Shown here: piece by piece, positions 35,131 to 47,273 of the stretch | How positions within the stretch are numbered: position 1 is the first letter of the stretch | Layout of the letters: each line of letters starts with the position of its first letter | Assembly: GCA_025094145.1 (NCBI GenBank) | Contig: JALLLS010000028.1 | Coordinates: forward strand, 124,001 to 188,000 | DNA from: Spinellus fusiger | Lineage: Eukaryota; Mucoromycota; Mucoromycetes; Mucorales; Phycomycetaceae | Reading direction: 5' to 3' | Length of the DNA stretch: 64,000 nucleotides | Position numbers and translations under genes: made by a program | The notes under the pieces: generated by a model | Told to the model about the DNA's origin: nothing | Seen by the model: only the letters and a program-made list of their open reading frames with translations | Databases searched by the model: none

Positions 35131-38100
35131 CTATGCCTCTTGCTGAGATGGTTCATCTGCTGGCATAGCACTATTCTCTCTTGACTCCCGTCTATTTTCC
35201 TGATGTGTTTCTGGCTGCTGATATTTCTCTACTTTATGAATAAAGCGTTTGAACATATTCTTGACAACAGACTCCTGGAATGGATGATCCTAAAGCATAC
35301 ACTTAGAGACACTCTTAAAAACAAGTAATTATTTACGGTCTCAATAGCTTTTGCCTGTGTTAACAAACGACGGAGCTGATCTTCACTGCCATTATCAATG
35401 CGCATCTTGTTAAGCATGTAGCACATTGTTTTTCGAATTTCTGTGCAGACCTTGGGTTAGTGAAACTTGTGCTCAAGTTAATAGTAATAACCTACTGCCA
35501 GCTTGACGAGGAATAAGTTCGAGAAGCTCAAATGCTATTATTGTCTGAAGCTGAGCAGTAGCGTCTTCTTCATTATCTTGGTACTTTGTTCTGAAATGAC
35601 ATTGAGCCAAATGAATATGATCTTGTCATGGACTTACGCAATAACTTTGGAAGTATCAGTCCAATCAGCCAGAATATCAGCAATTTGTACTGGTGAAACC
35701 ATTTTCTCATCGCCATTCAGATCATCGTAAGTAATACATAAATCTTCAAGTGCTTCAACAGTCACCTAATAAAATACATCAATAAAAATATAGAGTTATT
35801 GATTTAACAACTTACACTGGACAATAGAGCCTGATTGCTACTAGATGAATAACAATAGGCTGGGAAAAAGTAACTGAGGCACTGCTGAATAGCTATATTA
35901 TCAATTGTAGATGGGAAAAAGTACAACAAGATCAGTAGCTTGAGTGTCTTTTTTATATATATATTATTATAAATATAAATATAAATATAAATATAAATAA
36001 ATGAGCAAAAAGTGCATAATGTCAGTATACAAAGGTACTTACATCTTTATCTTGATAAATTCGCGAGAGCATCAACTTTGATAATCCCTGTGCAGCTATT
36101 GCTTGCATCTCTGGGTCGTCATGGTCAAGAGCATGTTCAAAAATGCCTTTGATCTCTGATGCCTGGATCAATACAATAAGATATTATGCTATATACTATT
36201 ATCATTGTCTTTTTCTTTTTTCCTACTCACATCTTTCATGCCCAGAATCACAAAGTTTAACCCATAACAAGTAAGCATATCGAAAAAGATCTAGCTACTT
36301 GTAAATAACCAGTCATCTAAATAACCATAAAGGCCTTTACCATTAATGACTTTCGCTGAATTTCCAAATGTCCTTTTTGGAGTAAATAAGTGAACAGGTG
36401 TATATTATGTTGACCAAGCGTCTAGATGGATTAGAGTATGTTATTCCACAATAGACTTACCTTGTCAAGACAGCAACATAATCCCAAACAGTGTAAACCT
36501 TCTTCTAAAAGAACAGCTTCATTACTTTTAACAGATGGTACAATAAGTTCGTTGAGCAGTCCATAGAGTGTAGGGTTATTTTGCAAGGACTAGATTCGCT
36601 TTGTTAGATGAGAAAGTCAAACTGTACCCTTACCTCTTCACTTCGCTCTAACATTAGTCTGCAAATAGTAAGACACTTGAGCTGAGCCAATTTCTTCTTG
36701 AGAATTTCTGGCTCCTTACTGCCATTTTGTTCTTCTTTTGTTGGGGAGCCAGTGAGACTAAGCTTGATTTTTTTCAGATTTGATTCCGAGGTCTGTAGTT
36801 ATAAGTTATATAATATTCAATTTTCCAGATCCTTACTGAGAAAAGGTGATCTTGGTCATCTGAAATAGAAACTTCTTGAATATCAGATATAATCTCCACC
36901 ATTGTTCTAAATACTCTTCATTGTTAGTCACAGTTTCAATCTTCTTTTCAATCTTCAGTGTTCACCTTGTAAAGTCTCTCTCATCCAAAGAAATAATCTT
37001 GAATAACTCCACTACGCTTGCTAGATGATTGTCTGGTACATCAGGACACATAATAACAGTTTCTAAATAAATAAATAAAATACATTAGTATAATATCTCA
37101 TAGCTATATTCCTCATTGCTCAACTGTTATCATAGCCTACTTAAGAAGTCAAAGATTTTGCGTCTTCCTACTTCGTCAGCATAATCTAAACATTTTCCAA
37201 TATCCAAGAGCTGCGTGACAATAAATTCATAGTCTTCTTTTGCTCCTTTCTCTGACTCTCTCCACAATTGTGTATAGTTTTGAGTAATAAAACATAATCG
37301 GGTCACCTCAGGAAGAACTGAGTCTAATTTTTCATCATACTGTTTGTATTGATAGCTAGTTTTTTAGCCATCTGTCTATGTTTAAGTAAAGCCTTATCTA
37401 CCTCTTTTGCTTGTAGAAATCGAATAAGCACTTTGGCAAGAAAGGCGCTTTCTGAAGATAGATTATTCCAGAATTGTTCTGTATTTTAGAGTATATACAT
37501 TAGTAGATCATCTGAGTGTGCAGAGTGCTACCTACCATCAAGTTTGATCGAGTTGACGATATCAATTCGAGAAGAGAGGAAAGCATTGAGAATGGCTTCT
37601 GCTGAATCCCCTTCCAAGATATCAATACGCTCCAAAAACTATTTTCATAAAAGATATCTAAGTATCTACTGTTGAATAGCAGTAGAGTTATCTACCTCTA
37701 ACAGGTTATGGTCTGCATGTCGTATCCAGTGGATCGATATCATCTTGGTAGCTGCTTTCTGTACCATGGGATCTCTATTGATGGATGAGTCTTTTTGTGT
37801 GGAATGGCATACTAATACCTATCATTGAGTCCACATTTTAGAAGAAAATGACGTTCTTGGACTGGAATCATTCTAAAATCTTGTATTTCTGCCATAGGCT
37901 TCAAGTAGACAACGCGACGATTAATGGCATCCACATCTCTTGCTCTTTCAACAATAAAAGGAATTGTTTCTTCTGACTGATCTAAATTAAAAAGAATAAC
38001 TCGACGCACTTCACTACAATAATCAAGAAATGAGTAACTGATGGTGCTTTCAAAACATACGCGCTAGAATCGTGTTGAAGAGCCCATACGAGTTTCTGTA

Positions 38101-38962
38101 TAATGGTTTTTCCGTCATTCTCATCTATCTCAGTATCTGTACTTTGTAATCTCGATAGCGCTGTAGCCGCCTGAATACGAATGCTTGCTTCTTTATCTTT
38201 TATACGCTCAAACAAAGATCGCTTCAGCTCTTGGTAAATATCCTCACTAAAGTCAATCTTTAGGTCTTATTCATACTAATGCTTCTTACTCAATTTCTCC
38301 AAGAGAATTAACACTGAGTGCAACCATTTGACAGCATCTTAGCCGAACTATTTTATTCTTGGCAGTTAAACCCTTCAATAAATGTCGCATAAAGTACTCC
38401 ACAAATCGCGACGAAATGGTTTCTTCTGCTTCTGTCTCTACTTCTGCCTCTTTTTCTTTTTCTGCCTCCGCCTCTGCTCCTGATTCTTCTTCTTCCTCTG
38501 ATTCATCAGAAGGCTCCGACTGTTTCAAGTCTTTATATATATATGTGAAGATATGATATAACAAAGAAAGGCAAATTCAATGAAGTTGAGACAAAGAACT
38601 GTTTTCATGTCATGTCATGTCATGTCATGTCATGCCATTCCCTTACCCTGCTGTTGTGTATACTGTAGAAAACTGGCCATAAACCGAATAATCCGGTCAG
38701 CACAAGGTTCACGCTTTTTTATGATGAGAACTTTGTTGATATTACGAATAACTTCTTGCGAGAACGCCGTTTCACCCTTCATGTCAATGTCATGAGATTC
38801 GCCTTCACGAATAGGCGTATTTAAAGAACATTGTGTTTGAAGTTTACGCAGAGAGATCGAATATTTTCTATGGTTGGCATTTGGCTTTTGTGCGTCGCTG
38901 AATATTTGTGGAATCGATGTCTTGAGTGATTCCAAAACTGCTTGTTTGCGATTAGGTGCCAT
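35131..38962 (-). CDS. YCG1: condensin subunit NCAPG/Ycg1
   Basis: About 20 short exons on the minus strand add up to roughly 930 residues, the size of condensin subunit 3 (Cap-G, yeast Ycg1). This HEAT-repeat subunit pairs with kleisin and binds DNA in mitotic chromosome condensation. Recognisable pieces in order: CADRIIRFMASFL (exon 1), EYFMRHLLKGLTAKNKIVRL, IKDKEASIRIQAATALSRLQ, VRRVILFNLDQSEETIPFIV, RARDVDAINRRVVYLKPMAE, DPMVQKAATKMISIHWI, FLERIDILEGDSAEAILNAF, EGLHCLGLCCCLDK, DPEMQAIAAQGLSKLML, and a last exon ending PSQQEA. Exon 2 carries an acidic Glu/Ala insertion encoded by GAAGCC-type repeats. Intron 1 contains an (ATGTC)n repeat. The start at 38962 (MAPNRKQAVLE) is the first ATG. 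I did not verify every splice site. Confidence 0.88.
35959..36001. repeat. (ATAAAT)n microsatellite in NCAPG
   Basis: TATATATTATTATAAATATAAATATAAAT-type repeat between exons in the 3' half of NCAPG. Confidence 0.75.
38607..38633. repeat. (CATGT)n microsatellite in NCAPG intron 1
   Basis: Five copies of a CATGT pentamer, just inside the first intron from its donor. Confidence 0.85.
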
Positions 38963-40065
38963 ACTATTTGTCTAAAGAAATAGACCAGAATTGGAGGTAG
39001 AAAGAAGTTTGAATTTACGAGCAAGATGCAGTCACGTATTCAGTCTTTAGTACACACCGGGAGATCTATCTGCTCTCTAAATGTGCAATAATATTTTCTT
39101 GTTACAGAATATAGTCTATTTCTTTTTATAGAATATATCACTATCAAATTGTATTTATGAATATAATTGTTTACTATAACACTATAGCTACTGCCCAAGT
39201 GCATTCTTTATAGCAATCGAATCTACACCTTGAAAGTCTAATACTTTATTCTAGAGAAATAGATAGAAATAGAGACTGTATCCTATACATTATGAAGAGT
39301 ATAGAAGATCGCCTGAGACTGGCTTAAGAAGACCCCTTACTTACCTAATAACAGAAGAGTGTCTTGTACAGTAGAATAAGCCCTAGCCCAGATGAAGACA
39401 CTATTTACCTTTTTGTATTGGGCCTAAAGGACAACATTAGAAGCAATATCTTGGCTCCATTGAACACTATAGTCAAGACCAGTTGCAATGATGTTCTTGC
39501 TAAAGATGTTATAGATATTCAGTGAATAAATGACTCTAATTTTCTTAATTTAAACAGTATGGGTTCTCTTTTATGAAAAATGACCACTGGAGCTAATTCC
39601 ATAGGTTCTGTAATCAATACACTCTAAACATTGTTATACATCTCTACTATGAGCTTAAGGATAACATATTATGTTAAAAGAAGATTGACTGAGATTCAGT
39701 AGTGGAGTGATTCTGATTCTACTTTTTCTTTTTATAGTCATATTTATACTTTTCCATCTCAAAGTCAATGATTATTACTAAAATAGGTATATATGATTTG
39801 AGATAATATACTTAGACGGTAGAAAGTATCTTTTCAAATACATTGGTCAATCATAAGACTATTTTACTTTAATCTGTTATTTCCTTTTATATTGTCGTGA
39901 TGTCACTTTCCTTTTATGAATAATGGTATCTTTAGTGAAGAAACTAACTAAAAGAAAGGTGAACAGTTGAAGTCAGGCAGACTAAAACATAGTTACATCT
40001 TTAAGATTTAACTATTATATCATAGTCAGTAGAATTAGTGCTTAAAATTAGTATTATTACTACAA
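38963..40065. other. NCAPG promoter side and decayed repeat DNA
   Basis: The first 100-200 bp upstream of NCAPG are presumably its promoter. Beyond that only the Gag-like scrap was recognised. Confidence 0.45.
39366..39532 (+). mobile_element. Gag-like retrotransposon scrap
   Basis: A short open stretch reads SRISPSPDEDTIYLFVLGLK followed by DNIRSNILAPLNTIVKTSC. This looks like the F..GL...I...V region of Ty3-type Gag proteins. It ends at a stop and nothing else of a retroelement was found around it. Confidence 0.35.
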
Positions 40066-40700
40066 TTGTCCAAATAATGATAGATACCAAACAGAAAGTA
40101 GAGACATTGTGATATGATCAAGAAATGGTAGCATACTGCAAAGAATGAGTAAAATGAATCAGTCATACAATCCTATGAGCTAAGTACTTCTTTCTTCTTA
40201 CAGGACATTTAGGTTGGACTATAAAAAAATGCTCAGTCAATGACCAAAATATCAAGTTAAGCACACTAAAATACTACTGCTTCAGATCGATGTACAGAAA
40301 AATAAATCACTTGCATTTATTTGGAAAGCCCTCTTTATTAGTATAGAGTAGACATGCATGCTAACATTGAACAAGTTTGTCTGAATTTTATAAGGCACAA
40401 CCAAGACACACTGAGAAGAGATATACTAAGTGGTGTACATGATACTGTTACTTTAGGTCTTAGAACTAAAAACGAGAAACAAACAGTTAGAAAATCGTTT
40501 TTTTTTAAAATAATAATAATAATAATAAAAACAGCCACACAAACCATTGATTGTGATGAAGCATCTATGATAAGCTGTAGTATATTTGAATAAAGTGTAT
40601 TGATCTTTCAGAGGTAATATAAAAGTACAACAGCCTGCATTAGAATGTATGCCTTTTGGTGGTGATTTCTGCCAAGTTTTTATATTTGTAGTAACCATTA
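40066..40700 (+). mobile_element. Helitron remnant, second copy
   Basis: Closely similar to 31876-32520 over its length, starting at ACAATTGTCCAAATAATGAT. It keeps IRHNQDTLRRDILSGVHDTV (N-domain) near 40386. Then comes a poly-T/AAT tract, then CDEASMISCSIFE (helicase DEA.M motif), then CLLVVISAKF, where a piece of the GGK..GGD region is deleted. Its shared internal deletion with the other copy means that the deleted form was already moving or was duplicated. Confidence 0.8.
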
Positions 40701-40754
40701 AAGTATAAAAGAAGTATAAAAGAATAACAAACAAGTTGAATAAAAAAGAGTAGA

Positions 40755-40800
40755 GTTAATTGTACTTTAACTAAACCAAATACCTTTGGACCTAAGGAGC
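40755..40800 (+). repeat. unclassified dispersed repeat, copy 2
   Basis: Reads LNCTLTKPNTFGPKELLTTP. It matches the 55165 copy in GGAC.TAA.GAGCT..TTGA.(A/G)ACACCAT. It lies between the Helitron copy and the Fanzor relic. Confidence 0.5.
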
Positions 40801-41009
40801 TATTGACAACACCATAACATCAATAGATGATAGATAATAGCTGACACTTCAGTGTTGCTAATAAAATAATTATTTATTTCCTCTTTCTTATTGTATTTCT
40901 ATCTATTATTTTTGAACTAAAGATGTTATTCAGCCAACAATATACAAATAAAGTAAAGAAGATATAATATGTTTATAGATTCAACCTAGGATTCTTGCAT
41001 GTATTTGAT

Positions 41010-41561
41010 TTCTATAGGAGCCTGTAGCAAGTTACCGAGGTGCGAATCCTACTAGAAGAATAACAATAAAGGGAAAAGACATGTGGAGGATGTTGAGGAA
41101 AAAAGGATTCAAACTCTATCTTATCAATGAAATCAAAACATCGATCCTGTGTCCTAAGTGCAATTTCTCACCTTTGTAAATAGTTAAACATGTCAAGAAC
41201 CCCAGGCCCTATCAACGAACAAAAATCCTTCAAGTTGAATGTCATGGTCTTCCCAGGTCATTTCTTTTTAATTTTATATATATAAAAAAAAGAAACTCAT
41301 ATTTCTCTCTCTTCAAATAGGTGTTCAAACCAAAATTGTATGAAAGACAAGACATTGAAGCTTTGGAATCGTGATCTAGCTGCTACATTGAACTTTAGAC
41401 ATAGTCTAATGTCTCAAAGGGAAAAAGCACCTGCCCAGAGTGTTTTTGCAGATATAACAAAAGAAAGCATGATTCCAAAGATATACCTAGAACCAAGAAA
41501 AGGTCCAAGCCTTCTTGTTTATCCTCCCTCATTATCACTGGAGCCTCGGTTGACTAACTGA
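41010..41561 (+). pseudogene. C-terminal relic of a Fanzor (TnpB-like) nuclease
   Basis: Translation gives the end of a fungal Fanzor/TnpB-like protein. After a TTTCTATAG acceptor the frame reads SYRGANPTRRITIKGK, then MLRKKGFKLYLINEIKTS. It then has the first zinc-ribbon pair CPKC (near 41155), NPRPYQRTKILQVECHGLP, an intron (about 41256-41320), the second pair CSNQNC, and the RuvC III motif LWNRDLAATLNFRH near 41361. One in-frame stop follows SPL at about 41178, and the N-terminal half, with the other RuvC residues, is missing. Fanzors are RNA-guided DNA nucleases related to bacterial TnpB and Cas12. The last exon stays open to 41561. Dead as it stands. Confidence 0.75.
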
Positions 41562-41689
41562 CGGAAACCCATGATACAGTTAAACTACCTAAAAAGTGAT
41601 AATGAAGTGTATCTTATTCGATTTTTTCATGCAAAAAGAAATTATAATGTCTAGTAAAAGAATTACACAATTTAATTAATGAGCAAAGT

Positions 41690-41740
41690 TTAACCATACG
41701 TTAACTGGCCGGATTTCCTTTGATACTAAGATTAAAGACA
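41690..41740 (+). repeat. unclassified dispersed repeat, copy 3
   Basis: Reads KFNHTLTGRISFDTKIKDNN. It contains GTTAACTGGCCGGATTTCCTTTG and lies 130 bp beyond the Fanzor relic, so it may mark that element's end or a neighbouring insertion. Confidence 0.55.
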
Positions 41741-41744
41741 ACAA

Positions 41745-43559
41745 TATCCTATCAATCTTTAGGTGTAGAGTGGTACTCTTTTTGATACAAATGAATAAAA
41801 AGTCAACTATATACTTTTCTACACTTACCACAGTACTTTATTTAGCTTTTGATACTCTTTAGCTATTTATTATTTATTATAAAATACACACTATGTATAA
41901 AAACGATCGAATACTATGTACAACTAGATTAAGTGATAGATTATTATTATCTTTGATATTTACCACGGTATCTAGCCTTAGGCAAGAACTTGTAATTAAG
42001 TTACTAGTAGTTTTTATTTAACTCAAGTAAAATATTAGTAGCTTGCCAATGTTACATGATGAATCAAACAAACTATATGTCTTACTAATATTTTTGGGAT
42101 CGTCAATTTCTTTGCAAATCCCCATATATTTGTATAAAAATATATATTTTAAAAAAGACACTGGATTGAGTGCCAATCTACTCAATTATGAAAGAAGCAG
42201 TTGTGTGAAATAGTCGCAGTCTTTATCATTTTATCACTGTTATGTCTTGTTTTCCTAGTGCAGTACCTCTCCAATGAGGAGATGGCTTATAAATATATAA
42301 CAATATTCATCCTTCTGCTAATAATATACGATGATACAGACCCATTAAAAGACAAGTTTGTCATTCAATAAATGTCAATTATATGTTATAGAGGAGATGT
42401 CGATGTTTTAGACAGTATTCACAAATATTACTGTTGATTTTCTTGGATCAAGATTACTCTTTCTTCACAAGACGGTTTCATTTATTGTCTCTAATTAATC
42501 ACATATTGTAATGAGAAAATCAGCTGTTAGTTTATAGTGTACATAAGACATTTGTATGATAAAATAATACATACTATTGGAACCAAAAAGAGATTTATAG
42601 GTGAAAATGAAAGATGAAAAATAAAAACTATGACACTTGTTTATATTTAAAAATAAGAGTAGTGGAGAGAAGATGCCATGAATAATACTGGCCCAGCATA
42701 TTTGACCAATTCTCTATGAACTACTCATTCATCTGTTATAGTTAAAATGGATAGGCTAAGTTTCTGAATAGACAGAATAAGAGCCTGTCTTTGATATCTA
42801 GCTTGTCAATAAACCTGGTCATTACAGGTTAGTCAGAGCTGATATATATTATTGACATTTCATATAGATATTCACAGAAACACCCATAGGCTAATAAGAT
42901 ATAGAGCAAACGAGTAAAAGTTTGAGCTATGTTTTTATTGGCAAAAAAAAAGATTTTTTTTATAATGACAACAACCCCAGGTATTATTGTTTAAGGTTGA
43001 ATGAATATACAATTCACTGATGAAATGAACAGCTTTTTTAAACAGTTAATAGATCGTGTGCTGTTTCAAAGTAGATGTGTGATTAAACTATACTATAATA
43101 TACTATACTCTCATACTGTTCATATAGTGGCATGTGCTAGTGCATTTTATATAGCACTATGCTCAGGCACCCTTTTTCTCTGCATATTAAAAAAACATAA
43201 ATCAGACACATTGCACAAGAAATTTAGCTGTCTGCCCTTTAATGTCTTCAAGGCACGTAAAAACCCCACTTGGTGGACTCAAGGCTAAATGGGTTGATCG
43301 GGTGTAGTGCATTTGTGTTAGGAAGCACAGAAGGCTTTTGTATAAGAAATACTATTGAATTCACACTATTCTTAATGACAAAACTTCTTTTCAGTCCACT
43401 CTGCTCTTTAGTGAATATCACTTTCCACTGTATGAATCGCTGTCACATTAGCCTCAAATTCCCATTTATTTATTTTTGCCTCCCACTGATAGCCCCTCTA
43501 CACATACACACACGCACACACTTCTTACACTCATAAAGGTATAGATTTATTGCCTCTCT
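41745..43559. other. gene-free stretch
   Basis: AT-rich with no supported coding sequence. The part from about 43250 on is presumably the YME2 promoter region. Confidence 0.5.
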
Positions 43560-46500
43560 ATGCTGGCACGTATTAGTCACTCCCAATGGGTCCACAGTAG
43601 AACAATTTTCAACTCGTACCGCACACCCACTTTCTTGTCCTCTTTGTCTCGTCCTGAACCAAAAGTATACACTAGAAAACAAGGCTTTCAAATAACACGT
43701 ATCCGATATGAGGAATTGAAGAATTCAAAAGACTCTTCTTTGGTAAGTGGATAGTTAGCACAGCTGCTAAGCCTTGAGCCGGTATTTTTCGCTTATACCA
43801 CAATACACATCTTCTCTCCTCTTTTCCTATGAATCTACATATGCTATAAAAATAAAGCCCCAAGGTCTGACGGCAGAAATAGTTCAAGAGCAACCTGCTA
43901 TGCTTTATCTTGATCAAGTATTTCCATTAAGAATGAACAGATTTGATATCCGTCAAATGCTAGTTCGATCCACACACTCGTCTCTTGAATCCATGGCTCG
44001 CAAACTAATACCTACAGAAGGTATGCCCCATAATTTCAAGATTGTGGATGTCATTCCAAGGTAACCCTACCAGCAAATAAATTAAGAGCTTCAATTGATG
44101 AGTGTTGGTTAGAGAAAAGGACGGTGGAGCCCTTGTCAAGTTTGTATTTGAAAGCACAGAGGCCAACAAGAAAGAGGCCTCCAAGGAGATCACCCGAAAA
44201 ATATCAGATTTCTTGGAAAGCCGTAATCAATTGTCTTTTTTTCGTCTTCAGCCCATGCGTGCCTTTCTTGTCAAGGGGATGCCGTTTATGGAGGATATGG
44301 TGGCTCGCTATCCAACAACACGTCTGCGTATAGAATTTCAAGGAGAGCCGGTTGAAGTTGAAAAACTTTACAAACATGTTCGCACTTATGGACGTGTCTA
44401 TAATATTTCCATCTATCCCAATCCTCATTTATCAAAAGATCCACCAAGATATGCTATTGTTCAGTTTCTAAGAATACGTTCTGCTACTTGTGCAAGAAAC
44501 TGCCTGCACGGTATTAATGTTCATGGAACACGTCTTAACATACTGTATGAACAACAATTAGTAAGTCAGTGGTATCTCTATTTATTTCTGTTAGTTTCGT
44601 GTGTCTATATTAATAGCACTTATATGTACTTTATAGCATACAAATGTTGTGAAGGATTGGATTGTAAATCATCCACGCATTACGATTCCTGTCATTGCTG
44701 CTCTTATAGCCTTTATCACCTATGTTATATTTGATCCCATCCGTGTCTTTTTCATCACTTCGAAAGTGAGTCAAAGATTTAACTTGGAAGAATATTCTTT
44801 CTACCGCTGGCTACGTAAAGAAACATGGGCTCGCTTAGTGTCTGGTGATCACCATACTATAGACAGTCAGTCGATGTGGACTGAGGGATCTGAGCAAATT
44901 GAAAAACTTCAATCATGGGTCCATGAAAAACCTGGTAAGTCTAAAGACCTCAAAAGAAAAAGACGATACTAAAGCCATTTGTTAGAGACATTTGTTATTG
45001 TTTCTGGTCCAAAGGGAAGTGGAAAATCTGTTTTAGTGAAGGCTGCTATGGAAGATCGACGGTAAGCTGTGCTTTGAGCAAGCATATATAGTATTGACTC
45101 ATGGATTCATCATTGTATATTTATTAATCCTATGTGGACGATTAGAAATAAGCTTCTGATTGACTGTGAAGAATTATCCAATGCACGCAACAAAACAGAG
45201 CTGTCAAAACTATTAGCTGAGGAGATTGGCTATTTCCCACTGTTTACTTGGGTATCGCTTATAGGTGGATTGTTGGAGACAATGGTAACAGCTACTACAG
45301 GGCAAAAAGCGGGTATCTCTTCTACACCTGATTCACAAATCAAAGACATACTTGAGACTGCAGCCATTGCTTTGAGAGAACTATCTCCTCGCTACAAAAT
45401 AGACATAGAGAAAAAGGAAAATGATAACCCCAATAAGGGTCTTTTTACCAGTTTTTTGAAATTAGACAGTAGTGCATCGGATGACAGCAACAACAACAAT
45501 AATAATGACAAGAACGATAAAGATAACGATAACAATGAAAAGAAAGATTACAATTTAGATCCATTGGAAGAAAAGGCAAAACTTCACTCTAATCGTGAGG
45601 ATCAATACAATAAGGAAGATATTCCTGTAGTGATTATCGATAACTTTATGCATCGAGAAACTACAAAGAACGCCGGTCTATGGAAAGAACTTGCTGAATG
45701 GGCATCTATTCTGATTGAAAATGAAATAGCTCACGTTATCTTTATCAGTGCTCACCCAGGAGCAAATAGATTGTTAAGCAAAGGTAGTGTATTTAAGTAT
45801 CATATGTAGTGCACTAGAGAGCAAATGTCTAAATTATTGTTTATAGCTCTCCCTGGAAAAAGTTTCTCCAGCATTGTATTGGCGGATGCACCTACAGAAT
45901 TGGCTATTATGTTCATCATGAAGCGAATGGGTAATATGTAAAATATAAACAAAAAAGGAAATGTTTATTAAAACTTCTTAATACAATAGGTACACATATT
46001 GTTGATGAAAAACTGTCCAATATCGTCGATGCTTTGGGTGGACGGTTGACTGAATTGGAATTATTAACAGCAAAAATGAAGGCCAAGATGGAGCCTGAAG
46101 GTAAGCAAAAGTAATAATGAAGACTCACTATTACTTCTAGCTGCATTCAATGAGATTGTTTATCGAAACTTACTTGAGGTTTTGAAATACGGTTTCAATG
46201 AACAAGATGATCTTATTGAAAGTCATAAAGATTGGAATGCAGTCCAGTTCTGGTCTATTGTCAAGCAGCTAGCTAAGAACAAGAGTGTATGTAATCTAAT
46301 TTTATCGTTTCTTTCACTTATTTTTAATTGTCTAACATTTACCACTACTGATATCTTATTTTGTTTTATTAGTGTAATTATAATCAGCTCAAATGGTCAC
46401 CTCTATTCAATGGAGATGACAAGCCTTTAAAAGCCATGGAGCGTGCTGAAATGATCACTATTATACAGCAGGATGGTAGGATAAATAAAGCACCGAAGGA

Positions 46501-46845
46501 CTTTGTCTAATACAAGGGTTAGGTCATCCTCATTCTATTCGACCAGGAAAGCCTGTATTTTATACGGTGTTTTCTCGGCTAGTATCTGACAATGTCTTTT
46601 CCGCTACTATGGAAATTGAGTCTAATACTCAACTTAAGAAGATATCAGAAACAAATATTGCAAAATTCGAGGAAACAATTACTACTCTTTCAAATGTTTA
46701 CGGTGGACGACCTCCTCGTGAAATTGATACTCGTATCCGCAGTCTTTTAGCTAAGGTGGCCGCTACTCAGAAACTTATCGAAGAGTACGAGGCCCACATC
46801 AGTGAATCCAAGAAGATAATCGAAAAAGATTGGAAGGATCAATAG
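43560..46845 (+). CDS. YME2: Yme2, mitochondrial escape protein 2
   Basis: Eleven exons (43560-43742, 43858-44060, 44113-44560, 44637-44934, 44986-45061, 45146-45783, 45847-45930, 45990-46100, 46141-46286, 46373-46475, 46517-46845) give 872 residues, as in yeast (850). Yme2 is an integral inner mitochondrial membrane protein that affects nucleoid structure and mtDNA escape. The N terminus (MLARISHSQW..RTIFNSYR) is a basic, acid-free presequence. An RRM-like domain follows in exons 2-3 (YGRVYNISIYPNP, YAIVQFLRIRSATCARNCL). One membrane segment (TIPVIAALIAFITYVIF) is in exon 4. A P-loop domain has Walker A GPKGSGKS in exon 5 and Walker B PVVIIDNF in exon 6. Between the Walker motifs an Asn/Asp/Lys-rich insertion is encoded by AAC/GAT-rich repeats. 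The C terminus ends in a helical coiled region. Confidence 0.92.
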
Positions 46846-47273
46846 CTAATTAGCCAGCCAGTTAGTTGGCCAATTGGTTGGTCAGTAAAAAAATAAAATG
46901 GAGTCAGCAAATATTTTATTTCATATTGACCAGGGTCTTCTCACTGAAAAAAAAAGGTTATAATCCAGTGTGATGTAATTCTGTGATTTCGGATAGAAAC
47001 GGTGCAATACAGTTTATTTTGGCACTTCTTGAGAGAATGAGCCGAAAAATAGAGCTATACCTTTTACTATCTCTCTCCCTTAAGATGAATTAAGTATGAA
47101 TCCTTGAGACGTACTTATGACATGTGAGAAGATACTTTATTTTTCAACTTTTTATTTTCTGTTAACTAGTCATTTTTATCGGTTTTTATTAACGTCGGTC
47201 TTCACATCTTCTTTTTCCTCTTTTTTATACTTTTTTTTAGATTTCTATTGCTTTGAAAAATTGTGTTTGCAGA
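46846..47273. other. intergenic, SKT5 promoter
   Basis: Holds the 3' flank of YME2 and a CT-rich leader (47200-47240) before the Skt5 gene. A TTTTTTTTAG and a GTTTGCAG just before the start could be acceptors of a 5' UTR intron. Confidence 0.5.

Noticed and set aside
43001..43536. two hydrophobic open frames upstream of YME2
   Set aside because: No domain or splice structure; the position fits a promoter and 5' flank.
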